A stretch of 7,973 nucleotides of DNA from Candidatus Delongbacteria bacterium (GTDB lineage: Bacteria; UBA4055), in assembly GCA_028702975.1 (NCBI GenBank), contig JAQVNT010000069.1:1-7973 (forward strand). Direction: 5' to 3'. Below the pieces are notes generated by a model. It made no database searches and was not told where the DNA came from. It saw only the letters and a list, made by a program, of their open reading frames with translations. Of this stretch, positions 1-5,500 are shown piece by piece (position 1 is the first letter of the stretch; each line of letters starts with the position of its first letter). Both the position numbers and the translations under genes were made by a program.

Positions 1-2
1 GC

Positions 3-86
3 AAATTTACATCCGGAACATATTTTATCGGCCTCAAAGACGGAAGCGGAATGAGTATGATCCGAAAGATATCACTGCTTAAATAA
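3..86 (+). CDS. C-terminal fragment of a secreted protein with a probable type IX secretion sorting domain (5' truncated)
   Basis: The window opens inside a reading frame that ends at TAA 84-86, leaving 27 visible residues. They contain SGTYFIGLKDGSG followed by RKISLLK at the very C-terminus. This is the pattern of the end of a type IX secretion (Por) sorting domain: a 'sGxYfi.l' strand, a turn with Gly/Asp, and a basic 'xRKIxLLK' last strand ending in Lys. In that family the tail directs export across the outer membrane of FCB-group bacteria and is usually removed. The catalytic or binding part of the protein lies outside the window, so its function cannot be stated. The other two forward frames also close nearby but give compositions without this pattern. 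The call rests on a short match; a chance resemblance is possible but unlikely. Confidence 0.6.
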   Translation, partial: KFTSGTYFIGLKDGSGMSMIRKISLLK

Positions 87-100
87 AATAAATATTTCTG

Positions 101-131
101 TTGCAAATTAAAATACCGATAGTTATATTTA
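101..131 (+). promoter_or_regulatory. Probable promoter of rpsU
   Basis: TTGCAA (101-106), a 17-base spacer and TATATT (124-129) form a good sigma-70-like pair. The same stretch can be read in Bacteroidota style as TTG, 20 bases, then TATATTTA, close to TAnnTTTG. Transcription would start near 136-138, giving a leader of about 37 bases before the GTG start. No terminator is visible between the upstream stop at 84-86 and this site. Confidence 0.55.
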
Positions 132-144
132 CGACCCGATCATA

Positions 145-180
145 GTATCGCACTTTAAAGGAGGTGACGCTGAGTGATAC
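145..180 (+). promoter_or_regulatory. Possible start-codon hairpin in the rpsU leader
   Basis: Bases 145-151 (GTATCGC) can pair with 174-180 (GTGATAC) through seven pairs, one of them G-U. The GTG start codon (174-176) lies inside the stem, and the whole SD (157-167) lies in the 22-base loop. This could modulate initiation on rpsU mRNA. The loop is large and the stem short, so stability is modest. It is seen by eye only and was not computed. Confidence 0.35.
157..167 (+). promoter_or_regulatory. Exceptionally long Shine-Dalgarno sequence of rpsU
   Basis: AAAGGAGGTGA is complementary to nearly the whole 16S rRNA 3' end and lies six bases before the GTG start. It fixes the start at 174. Other genes in the window have only four to six matching bases, so this site is an outlier in strength. 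Its GGAG core is also farther from the start (10 bases, against 5-6 elsewhere). Confidence 0.9.
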
Positions 181-377
181 ATATTAAAGTCAGAGACGGA
201 GAACATTTCGAAAAAGCTTTGAAAAGATTCACCAAGACATTTGAAAAGAGCGGTGTACTTGCCGAACTTAGGCTGAGAGAGAGATACGACAAGCCTACAT
301 GGGTTCATAGAAGAGAAAGGATCCAGGCTATGAGAAAACAGCAGAAGATCCAGAGAATGCAGAACAGAGGTTTCTAA
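174..377 (+). CDS. rpsU: 30S ribosomal protein bS21
   Basis: bS21 is a small basic protein of the 30S subunit that binds near the 3' end of 16S rRNA and helps initiation. The 67-residue product has the family's typical length. It shows the conserved opening IKVRDGEHFEKALKRF, the middle KSGVLAELRLRERYDKPT and a Lys/Arg-rich tail. The start is GTG at 174, supported by a near-perfect SD six bases upstream. The gene has its own promoter and is closed by a strong terminator 20 bases after the stop, so it is probably monocistronic for most transcripts. In Flavobacterium, bS21 helps hide the anti-SD, and its mRNA carries a strong SD for feedback control. As I recall that protein, a Tyr at about residue 54 is involved; here the aligned residue is Arg54, so this bS21 may not act in the same way. 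Confidence 0.97.
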   Translation: MIHIKVRDGEHFEKALKRFTKTFEKSGVLAELRLRERYDKPTWVHRRERIQAMRKQQKIQRMQNRGF

Positions 378-396
378 TCATAATTTGATCCATTAT

Positions 397-430
397 AAAA
401 AAAAGAGTGACTTGTTCACTCTTTTTTTTT
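397..430 (+). terminator. Intrinsic terminator after rpsU
   Basis: AAAAGAGTGA (401-410) pairs perfectly with TCACTCTTTT (416-425) around a five-base loop. The stem extends by A-T pairs to 397 and 429 and runs into a T tract ending at 430. The A-tract/T-tract symmetry suggests it could act in both directions. It lies only 28 bases before cvpA. Confidence 0.93.
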
Positions 431-458
431 ATATTCCAGTTAAACAGCCGGAGTCAAT

Positions 459-1154
459 ATGAACTTCATTGATATTTTTGTCATTTCTATAATAGGGATC
501 TTCGCTTTACTCGGCTTTATGAAAGGTTTCGTTTCGCAATTATTCCAGGCCGCAGGAATATTCTGCGCTTTCTGGTTCAATACTCCTTTAAGTAAATTTC
601 TGGCTGAGACATTTTCTGACGAGCCCGAAGGTACAGTTCTTCTCCTTTCCGGGATCGCTGCATTTTTCATAATATTCTTCGTTTTCCTCATCGCAGGGTG
701 GCTTATAGGCAAGACCGTCAATTTTGCACTTACTTCTATTCCCAACAGAATCGCAGGTATACTGTTCGGGGCTGTTAAAGGATTCCTCATAGTCACGATA
801 ATATTTCTGTTGATAAGGTCATTCTCCGCGGACGGAAGCTCGTTTTTGGATAAATATATAATTCCCGACAAGACAACAGACGATCTTATTAACAAATCTC
901 TTGAGCTTGCTTCAAAAGCATCGGATGGAGAGATCTCCGTAAAATTCGATTCTCTAAAGAATGCATCTGAAAATATTGATTATGAAGAAAATTCCAGGAC
1001 TTATTCGAGGATCGGCTACGCTGCATACAGAGTTTCTAAAATGATGGACCCGTTCGTACAGAACATAAGGTCTATGGCTGAAGACAAAATTGATGAAGTA
1101 ATTGAAGAGAAAGTGATTAAAAAGATAGACGAAATAAAAGAAAAGCAGCAGTAA
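459..1154 (+). CDS. cvpA: CvpA-family integral membrane protein
   Basis: A 231-residue protein of the CvpA (colicin V production) family. These are inner-membrane proteins whose biochemical role is poorly defined; in Escherichia coli CvpA affects colicin V export and envelope stress tolerance. Hydrophobic segments lie at about 4-20, 28-45, 60-88 and 97-120. Family hallmarks are GFMKGFVSQLFQAAG after the first segment and IPNRIAGILFGAVKGF before the last. The C-terminal third (about 125-231) is hydrophilic and ends in a charged, probably coiled-coil stretch rich in Glu, Lys and Ile that is predicted to be cytoplasmic. This tail is longer than in the roughly 160-residue enterobacterial CvpA. 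ATG 459 is preceded by GGAG with five bases between. The gene follows the rpsU terminator by 28 bases and precedes clpC by 24, so it is probably co-transcribed with clpC. Confidence 0.85.
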   Translation: MNFIDIFVISIIGIFALLGFMKGFVSQLFQAAGIFCAFWFNTPLSKFLAETFSDEPEGTVLLLSGIAAFFIIFFVFLIAGWLIGKTVNFALTSIPNRIAGILFGAVKGFLIVTIIFLLIRSFSADGSSFLDKYIIPDKTTDDLINKSLELASKASDGEISVKFDSLKNASENIDYEENSRTYSRIGYAAYRVSKMMDPFVQNIRSMAEDKIDEVIEEKVIKKIDEIKEKQQ

Positions 1155-1178
1155 TTCTTTAACTCTCAGAGGACATTT

Positions 1179-3635
1179 ATGGAAACGAATTTTTCAACGC
1201 GAATGATAAAATTGATCAACCTGTCAAAAGAGATCACGCTCCAGCTCGGTAACGATACTGTTTATCCCGGTCATCTTGCCCTTGCACTGCTCAGAATGAA
1301 TGAAGGTACTGCAATAAATATTTTAAATAAACTTAATTGCGATCTTGTTACAATAGCAAGAGATCTTGAGAACGGTCTTTCACGAAATAAAAGTCTTATT
1401 AAAATCGGTTTCATCCCGATCAGCCACGAAAGTGACAGAATACTGGCCCAGTCGATCGTAGAATCGGCAGAGCTCAACAGTGTTTATTCGGGAACGGAAC
1501 ATCTCCTCCTTTCTCTTACCAAGGCTGTGAACACATTTCCCGAAAGGATTTTAAGGTTTCACGGCGTTACATACCAAAGAGTTAAACAGATACTCCTTAC
1601 AGGTACAGGTTCGAACCAGAAGCCCGGAAAATTACCCATGGAGAAGATGGATAATGCGCCGGAATTCAGCATTGAAATGTTCTCTCACGACATAACTCAA
1701 ATGGCAAGAGACGGAAAACTTGATCCTGTAATAGGGCGGTCTGAAGAAATTGAAAGAATAATCCAGATACTTTCGAGAAGGAAAAAGAACAATCCTATTC
1801 TTATCGGAGAGCCCGGAACCGGTAAAACAGCGATAGTCGAGGGTCTTGCTGTCAAGATCGTCGAGAAATCGGTTCCGTCGGTACTGCTGAACAAGCGGAT
1901 ACTCGGGCTTGACCTGGGAATGCTGATAGCCGGCACCAAATACAGAGGTCAGTTCGAGGAGAGGATAAAGGCTGTGATAAAAGAGGTGGAGAACGATAAG
2001 AACACCATACTTTTCCTCGACGAGATACACACAATAGTGGGTGCCGGGAGCACGACCGGCTCGATGGACGCGTCCAACATGTTCAAGCCCGCCCTTGCCC
2101 GCGGAGAGATCCAGTGCGTCGGTGCTACGACGCTGGACGAATATAGAACGACGATCGAGAAAGACGGCGCTCTGGAGAGGAGGTTCCAGAAGGTGCTTGT
2201 CAACCCGTCAACTGTATCCGAGACTTACGAGATACTCAAGGGGCTTCAACCAAAATACGAAAAACACCACAAGGTTAAGTATTCTGACGAATGCCTTCTC
2301 GCAGCAGCCGAACTGAGCGACAGATACATCACAGACCGTTTTCTGCCTGATAAGGCTATCGATGTTATAGATGAGGCCGGCGCCAAGAAACACCTTACTG
2401 TTAAGATACCGCAGAAAATAACTGACCTTGAGGAGCAGATAGATATTCTCAACAGGGACAAAAATAATTATATCGAAAAACAGGTTTTCGAAAAAGCCGC
2501 CGAACTCAGGGACAGGATAAACGAGCTGCGGGAGAAACTTGAGAAGGAAAGGGAGGTCTGGCAGAAATCGGCATCCAATAAATTTCTCAACATTAATATC
2601 GAGAACATTAGAGACATAGTTTCAATGATGACATCAATACCGATCTCCAAGCTCGAAATTTCAGAAAGCAACAGACTCAAGAGAATTTCCAGGACGATCT
2701 CTAAAAGGATCATAGATCAGAACGAGGCTATTGAGGCAGTCATAAGAAGAGTAAAGAGAGCGCGTACCGGTTTCAAAGACCCTAAGCGACCTATAGGGTC
2801 ATTCCTTTTTCTCGGACCGACAGGAGTCGGGAAAACGGAACTCGCAAAAGTTCTCGCTGAGGAGATATTCGAGAATCAGAGATCTCTCATTAAGATAGAC
2901 ATGAGCGAATATATGGAAAAATTCAACGTATCGAGAATGATAGGATCCCCGCCCGGTTATGTAGGCTACGGAGAGGGAGGCCAGCTAAGCGAAAAAGTGA
3001 GAAGACAGCCTTACTCTGTTGTCCTCTTCGACGAGATCGAAAAAGCTCACCCGGATGTTTTCGGTATGTTATTGCAGGTGCTTGACGAGGGTACTCTGAC
3101 CGACGGCAACGGGAGAAAGGTCGATTTTAAAAATACCATAATCATCTTCACTTCGAATATCGGTACAAAAAACCTTTCCAACACTGAAAATATCGGATTC
3201 GGAAGCAAAACATCTTTCGATGAAAAAGAGCTTAAAATGAAAGAAAGCATAAGAAAGACGGCTGAGAAATATTTTAAACCTGAATTTCTTAACAGGATCG
3301 ATGAAGTTCTCATTTTTAATCACCTCTCAGACAACGCTGTTCTTCAGATTATCTCTAATCATATTGAAAATGCCTGCGAGAAGCTTTCGAAAATTGATGT
3401 TCACCTAATGATATCTCCTAAAGTAAAAAATTACATACTTAAGGAATTTTACGATCAGGAAAACGGTGCGAGACCACTCAAACGCGCTGTTGAAAATTTT
3501 ATTGAAGATCCGGTTGCTGAAAAGATCATTTCAGGAGAGATCAAATACGGAGACCTAATAAAAATATCCGTTTTGAAAAACAAACTGATCTATACTAAAA
3601 ATGATAAAACTTCCGTAAGTTACGAAAATAATTAA
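1179..3635 (+). CDS. clpC: ATP-dependent Clp protease ATP-binding subunit ClpC
   Basis: A hexameric Hsp100 unfoldase that feeds proteins to ClpP in the cytoplasm. The 818 residues match the family length (about 810-850). An N-domain with two divergent repeats (about 5-140) is followed by AAA1: Walker A GEPGTGKT 210-217, pore loop KYRG 254-257, Walker B TILFLDEIH 276-284 and arginine finger ALERRF 331-336. A middle region carries a UVR-like segment (about 425-457, FEKAAELRDRI), which marks ClpC rather than ClpA or ClpB. AAA2 has Walker A GPTGVGKT 546-553, pore loop GYVG 593-596, Walker B VVLFDE 614-619 and FLNRID 703-708. The loop NIGFG 671-675 contains the IGF tripeptide that docks on ClpP. 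Sensor 2 is GARPLKR 763-769. All catalytic residues are present. AGAGGA lies just before ATG 1179. No clpP, mcsA or mcsB is in view. Part of AAA1 is unusually GC-rich. Confidence 0.96.
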   Translation: METNFSTRMIKLINLSKEITLQLGNDTVYPGHLALALLRMNEGTAINILNKLNCDLVTIARDLENGLSRNKSLIKIGFIPISHESDRILAQSIVESAELNSVYSGTEHLLLSLTKAVNTFPERILRFHGVTYQRVKQILLTGTGSNQKPGKLPMEKMDNAPEFSIEMFSHDITQMARDGKLDPVIGRSEEIERIIQILSRRKKNNPILIGEPGTGKTAIVEGLAVKIVEKSVPSVLLNKRILGLDLGMLIAGTKYRGQFEERIKAVIKEVENDKNTILFLDEIHTIVGAGSTTGSMDASNMFKPALARGEIQCVGATTLDEYRTTIEKDGALERRFQKVLVNPSTVSETYEILKGLQPKYEKHHKVKYSDECLLAAAELSDRYITDRFLPDKAIDVIDEAGAKKHLTVKIPQKITDLEEQIDILNRDKNNYIEKQVFEKAAELRDRINELREKLEKEREVWQKSASNKFLNINIENIRDIVSMMTSIPISKLEISESNRLKRISRTISKRIIDQNEAIEAVIRRVKRARTGFKDPKRPIGSFLFLGPTGVGKTELAKVLAEEIFENQRSLIKIDMSEYMEKFNVSRMIGSPPGYVGYGEGGQLSEKVRRQPYSVVLFDEIEKAHPDVFGMLLQVLDEGTLTDGNGRKVDFKNTIIIFTSNIGTKNLSNTENIGFGSKTSFDEKELKMKESIRKTAEKYFKPEFLNRIDEVLIFNHLSDNAVLQIISNHIENACEKLSKIDVHLMISPKVKNYILKEFYDQENGARPLKRAVENFIEDPVAEKIISGEIKYGDLIKISVLKNKLIYTKNDKTSVSYENN

Positions 3636-3885
3636 TGCCTTTTTGTGAACAATCTGTTTATATTTTCCGGTTTTCTTTAAAAATATTCCCAAAATTTTTC
3701 TTGACACAGCTTTATTTCCATTAAATCCACGCAATAAGAAATACAGTTCTTTCTATATTTGATCAGGAATGAATTAGAGTCAGAAAAATAATGTCAAGTT
3801 AAAAATATGAAATCTTCCGTAAAAATATTGATTGTTAATGTGTTAAAAGATTGTGAATAACTTTGTGAAACCGTTCGAAAGCGGG
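3636..3885. other. AT-rich convergent intergenic spacer, no gene seen
   Basis: These 250 bases separate the ends of clpC (+) and the 96-residue gene (-). GC is about 26% over 3661-3840 by count. I see no ORF, tRNA or convincing terminator. Three copies of TAAAAATAT occur (3678, 3800, 3820). CTTGACA (3700-3706) has an inverted copy TGTCAAG (3792-3798). DnaA-box-like words are present: TGTGAATAA at 3852-3860 is the reverse complement of TTATTCACA, and TGTGAACAA lies at 3644-3652. A weak hairpin, CCGTT/AGCGG, lies at 3871-3884 directly beyond the minus-strand stop. None of these is enough for a firm functional call. Confidence 0.5.
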
Positions 3886-4176
3886 CTATCCTTTATAAAT
3901 ACCCTGGATATTTCTTCCGTAATTTCCTTCAGGTGTCTCTACAACAATATAGAGCATATTGTCCTCTACCGGATTTTGCTCAAGAAATGCAATCGCGGAA
4001 GCAGCATCGGGGCCTTTGTGTATCCTTAATTTGTGGGTATGTCCCGATCTTACCTGATTTTCTTCTTTTATAAATTTTACCAGTTCGGGACGGCCGTGTT
4101 TCTTATTATTTTTACCATTGTTGTCTGATTGTTTGTAAGCTTTCCTGAAGCCGAATATTTTTTTAAAAAAGTCCAT
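3886..4176 (-). CDS. Small protein of unknown function; paralogous-domain copy B
   Basis: I do not recognise this 96-residue protein by family name. It starts with a short basic amphipathic stretch (MDFFKKIFGFRKAY), then a polar Asn/Lys linker to about residue 30. Residues 35-94 form a compact predicted alpha/beta domain: FIKEE, a strand LRIHK 50-54, a helix AIAFLEQ 61-67, a strand YIVVETP 76-82, and the motif TPEGNYGRNIQGIY 81-94, which ends two residues before the C-terminus. This domain aligns without gaps to the C-terminal domain of the 247-residue protein two genes upstream. There is no signal peptide or membrane span. The gene begins three bases after the acetyltransferase stop; AGAGG six bases before its ATG overlaps the end of that gene. 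Last gene of a three-gene operon. The 'A.AFL' helix plus strand loosely suggested SPOR, but the motifs do not fit. Confidence 0.85.
   Translation of the reverse strand: MDFFKKIFGFRKAYKQSDNNGKNNKKHGRPELVKFIKEENQVRSGHTHKLRIHKGPDAASAIAFLEQNPVEDNMLYIVVETPEGNYGRNIQGIYKG
3895..4074 (-). repeat. Paralogous domain, copy B (coding)
   Basis: Codons 35-94 of the 96-residue protein. Aligned without gaps to codons 175-234 of the 247-residue protein, 26 of 60 residues are identical by my count. Shared blocks are FxKEE, RIxK, AxAFL and TPxGxxGRNxxGI. Confidence 0.85.
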
Positions 4177-4179
4177 ACT

Positions 4180-4602
4180 CTACCTCTGAAGTTCTTTTAT
4201 CATCTTCCTGTGTTCTATACCCGCTTCCATAAAATAATCGCCTACAGGTTCATAACCTAATTTCAAATAGAACGAAACTGCCTGTACCTGCGAATTAAGA
4301 TAAGTTCTTTTAATGCCGTTCTTCGCAGCGATCTCTTCCAGTTTGTTCATTATCATAGACCCGAAATTCATTCCTCTGTATTCTTCAAGAACAGCGATCC
4401 TTCCGATATGACCGTCCATTTCCATCCTTCCCGTACCGATAGCCTCATCGTTCTTCGTAAGGAGAATATGAAAGCATGAATCATCCTTTCCGTCGATCTC
4501 TAAATCCTCAGGTACATTTTGCCCTTCAACAAAAACTTTATGCCGTACATATCTTATTTTTTGTCCATAATCTTTATATGTGGTCTGAAATATTGAGATC
4601 AT
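4180..4602 (-). CDS. GNAT-family N-acetyltransferase (ElaA/YjcF-like)
   Basis: A 140-residue acetyl-CoA-dependent N-acetyltransferase; the acceptor is unknown. The N-terminal part has the ElaA/YjcF-type segment IRYVRHKVFVEGQNVPED (17-32 region), followed by the strand IGTGRMEM 55-62. Motif A runs through RIAVLEEYRGMNFGSMIM, and the C-terminal part has YLNSQVQAVSFYLKLGYEPV with a closing GIEHRKM. In the pyrophosphate-binding loop the usual R/QxxGxG reads R76-G-M-N79-F-G81, so the first glycine is Asn; the fold is otherwise intact. The ATG overlaps the TGA of the upstream 247-residue gene (ATGA, 4599-4602), implying translational coupling, and the next gene follows after three bases. Its place between two copies of the same unknown domain suggests they form one functional unit, perhaps with one or both as substrate or partner. 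That is inference. Confidence 0.9.
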   Translation of the reverse strand: MISIFQTTYKDYGQKIRYVRHKVFVEGQNVPEDLEIDGKDDSCFHILLTKNDEAIGTGRMEMDGHIGRIAVLEEYRGMNFGSMIMNKLEEIAAKNGIKRTYLNSQVQAVSFYLKLGYEPVGDYFMEAGIEHRKMIKELQR

Positions 4603-5342
4603 TTCTCCGCCTTATCATTTTTCTTTTTCTTTTCAGGGAAGAATATCCCGTTATAGTTCCTACCGAAACTTCCCCGGGGAGTTTTAACGATGATTATATT
4701 TGATCTGTCAATCACGAGCTTGGTTTGAAGGAAAGCGACCGCATCGGCTTTCGATTTTGCCTTATATATCCTGAATGTGTAAGGATTTCCTCTCTTTACC
4801 GCTTTCTCCTCCTTCACAAATTCTACTTCCGGAGGTTTTTTGGGGACTTCAGGCTTTTTGACAATAAGTTCACTATCTTTATCTTTTTTTTCCTTTGACA
4901 CAGGTTTAAGTATCGGTTTTACTATCAATTCCTTAATTTCTGCTTTCTTTTTATCTTCAGGTTTTTTTGAATTGATCTTCTTTCCATTATACTTTTCGAA
5001 AATCTTCTCAGCTTCAGAAAACATTCTGTCGTTTATTTCCTTTCCGCAGAGAATGACCTCATAGCTGCCCTCAGATGTAGAGTAGTAGCCGAAAATGATC
5101 GGTTTAAGGCAAATTAGTTCTTCGGTGTCATGCGCCACTTTTATATAATCGAGGTTCATCAGTGCCGCTACCGCATCTGTCTCGTCAGAAAATTCATACA
5201 GGAGGAACGGATCGAACTTCTTAAGCTTTTCTCTAATTTTCCAGAAATTCGTTGCAGTCTCCTCGTCATTCTGGAAAGTGCCCCTGTTCTCCCTGTCATT
5301 ATAGACCCTGTCCTTTTTTATCAGCTTCTTAAGTAACCCCAT
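4599..5342 (-). CDS. Protein of unknown function; paralogous-domain copy A with a Lys/Pro-rich linker
   Basis: An unrecognised 247-residue protein, first in a three-gene minus-strand operon. It opens with a basic amphipathic stretch (MGLLKKLIKKDRVY) resembling the start of the 96-residue protein. Residues about 33-118 form a folded-looking N-domain with TDAVAALMNLDYIKVA, ELICLKPIIFGYY and YEVILCGKEI. Residues about 120-172 are a Lys/Pro/Glu-rich linker with two ELIVK repeats (138-142 and 158-162). Residues 175-234 are the conserved domain (FVKEE, FRIYK, ADAVAFLQ, IIIVKTPRGSFGRNYNGIF), followed by a Lys-rich tail. The DAVAAL helix of the N-domain echoes DAVAFL of the C-domain, so the N-domain may be a diverged copy. 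No signal peptide or transmembrane segment; probably cytoplasmic, perhaps membrane-associated through its N-terminus. The SD is weak (GGCGGG seven bases or so before ATG). Its stop overlaps the acetyltransferase start. Confidence 0.85.
   Translation of the reverse strand: MGLLKKLIKKDRVYNDRENRGTFQNDEETATNFWKIREKLKKFDPFLLYEFSDETDAVAALMNLDYIKVAHDTEELICLKPIIFGYYSTSEGSYEVILCGKEINDRMFSEAEKIFEKYNGKKINSKKPEDKKKAEIKELIVKPILKPVSKEKKDKDSELIVKKPEVPKKPPEVEFVKEEKAVKRGNPYTFRIYKAKSKADAVAFLQTKLVIDRSNIIIVKTPRGSFGRNYNGIFFPEKKKKNDKAEK
4641..4820 (-). repeat. Paralogous domain, copy A (coding)
   Basis: Codons 175-234 of the 247-residue protein, matching copy B at a constant offset of 140 residues. The copies flank the GNAT gene, consistent with an old local duplication. 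No obvious nucleotide-level identity remains, so the duplication is not recent. Confidence 0.85.
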
Positions 5343-5402
5343 ATGGAACCCGCCGTGTTTGTATTTTATTTCCCATCCAGTTTCAGACTTCTGTATATAA
5401 CC

Positions 5403-5434
5403 CGAAAATAATAAATTTTGTTAGCTTTTCCAAA
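5403..5434 (-). promoter_or_regulatory. Probable promoter of the minus-strand three-gene operon
   Basis: Read on the minus strand, TTTG (5434-5431), 20 bases and TATTTTCG (5410-5403) fit the Bacteroidota pattern TTTG-N20-TAnnTTTG with one mismatch. As a sigma-70 pair it is TTGGAA-N17-TATTTT. Its spacing is the same as at the rpsU promoter. The leader to ATG 5342 would be about 50 bases. Confidence 0.4.
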
Positions 5435-5441
5435 CGATTTT

Positions 5442-5454
5442 TGTTATAATTTTG
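5442..5454 (+). promoter_or_regulatory. Probable promoter of the glycosylase-transporter pair
   Basis: TGTTATAAT (5442-5450) is an extended -10 with a perfect TATAAT. TAATTTTG (5447-5454) also matches TAnnTTTG exactly. No good -35 is seen at the right distance (TTAGCT at 5421-5426 is weak), in keeping with an extended -10. The start site would be near 5457, giving a leader of about 44 bases. It is back-to-back with the minus-strand promoter. Confidence 0.5.
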
Positions 5455-5500
5455 CCGAAAATAATTTATCTTTCTTAACTTAACCCGAGTCGGAGCCGGA

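Noticed and set aside
440..895. Long minus-strand frame opposite cvpA
   Set aside because: Antisense to a clear CvpA gene, low-complexity composition and no SD; a shadow of the real frame.
1632..2316. Several frames of 60-132 residues on both strands inside clpC
   Set aside because: They lie within conserved ATPase coding sequence and exist mainly because the local GC-rich patch removes stop codons.
3701..3729. TTGACA at 3701 as a promoter
   Set aside because: No acceptable -10 lies 15-19 bases downstream, and no gene follows on the plus strand before the convergent operon.
3871..3884. Hairpin after the 96-residue gene as a terminator
   Set aside because: Five short pairs with an A-C mismatch on the transcribed minus strand and no T tract; too weak to call.
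3886..4176. SPOR or GIY-YIG domain in the 96-residue protein
   Set aside because: The helix-strand order and the letters 'GIY' are superficially suggestive. SPOR repeats and the GIY-YIG catalytic pattern are absent, and the true similarity is to the neighbouring 247-residue protein.
4884..4970. T7-T8 runs in the 247-residue gene as phase-variable tracts
   Set aside because: They encode lysines of an AAA/AAG-rich linker in an AT-rich genome. They are short and not near a promoter or start.
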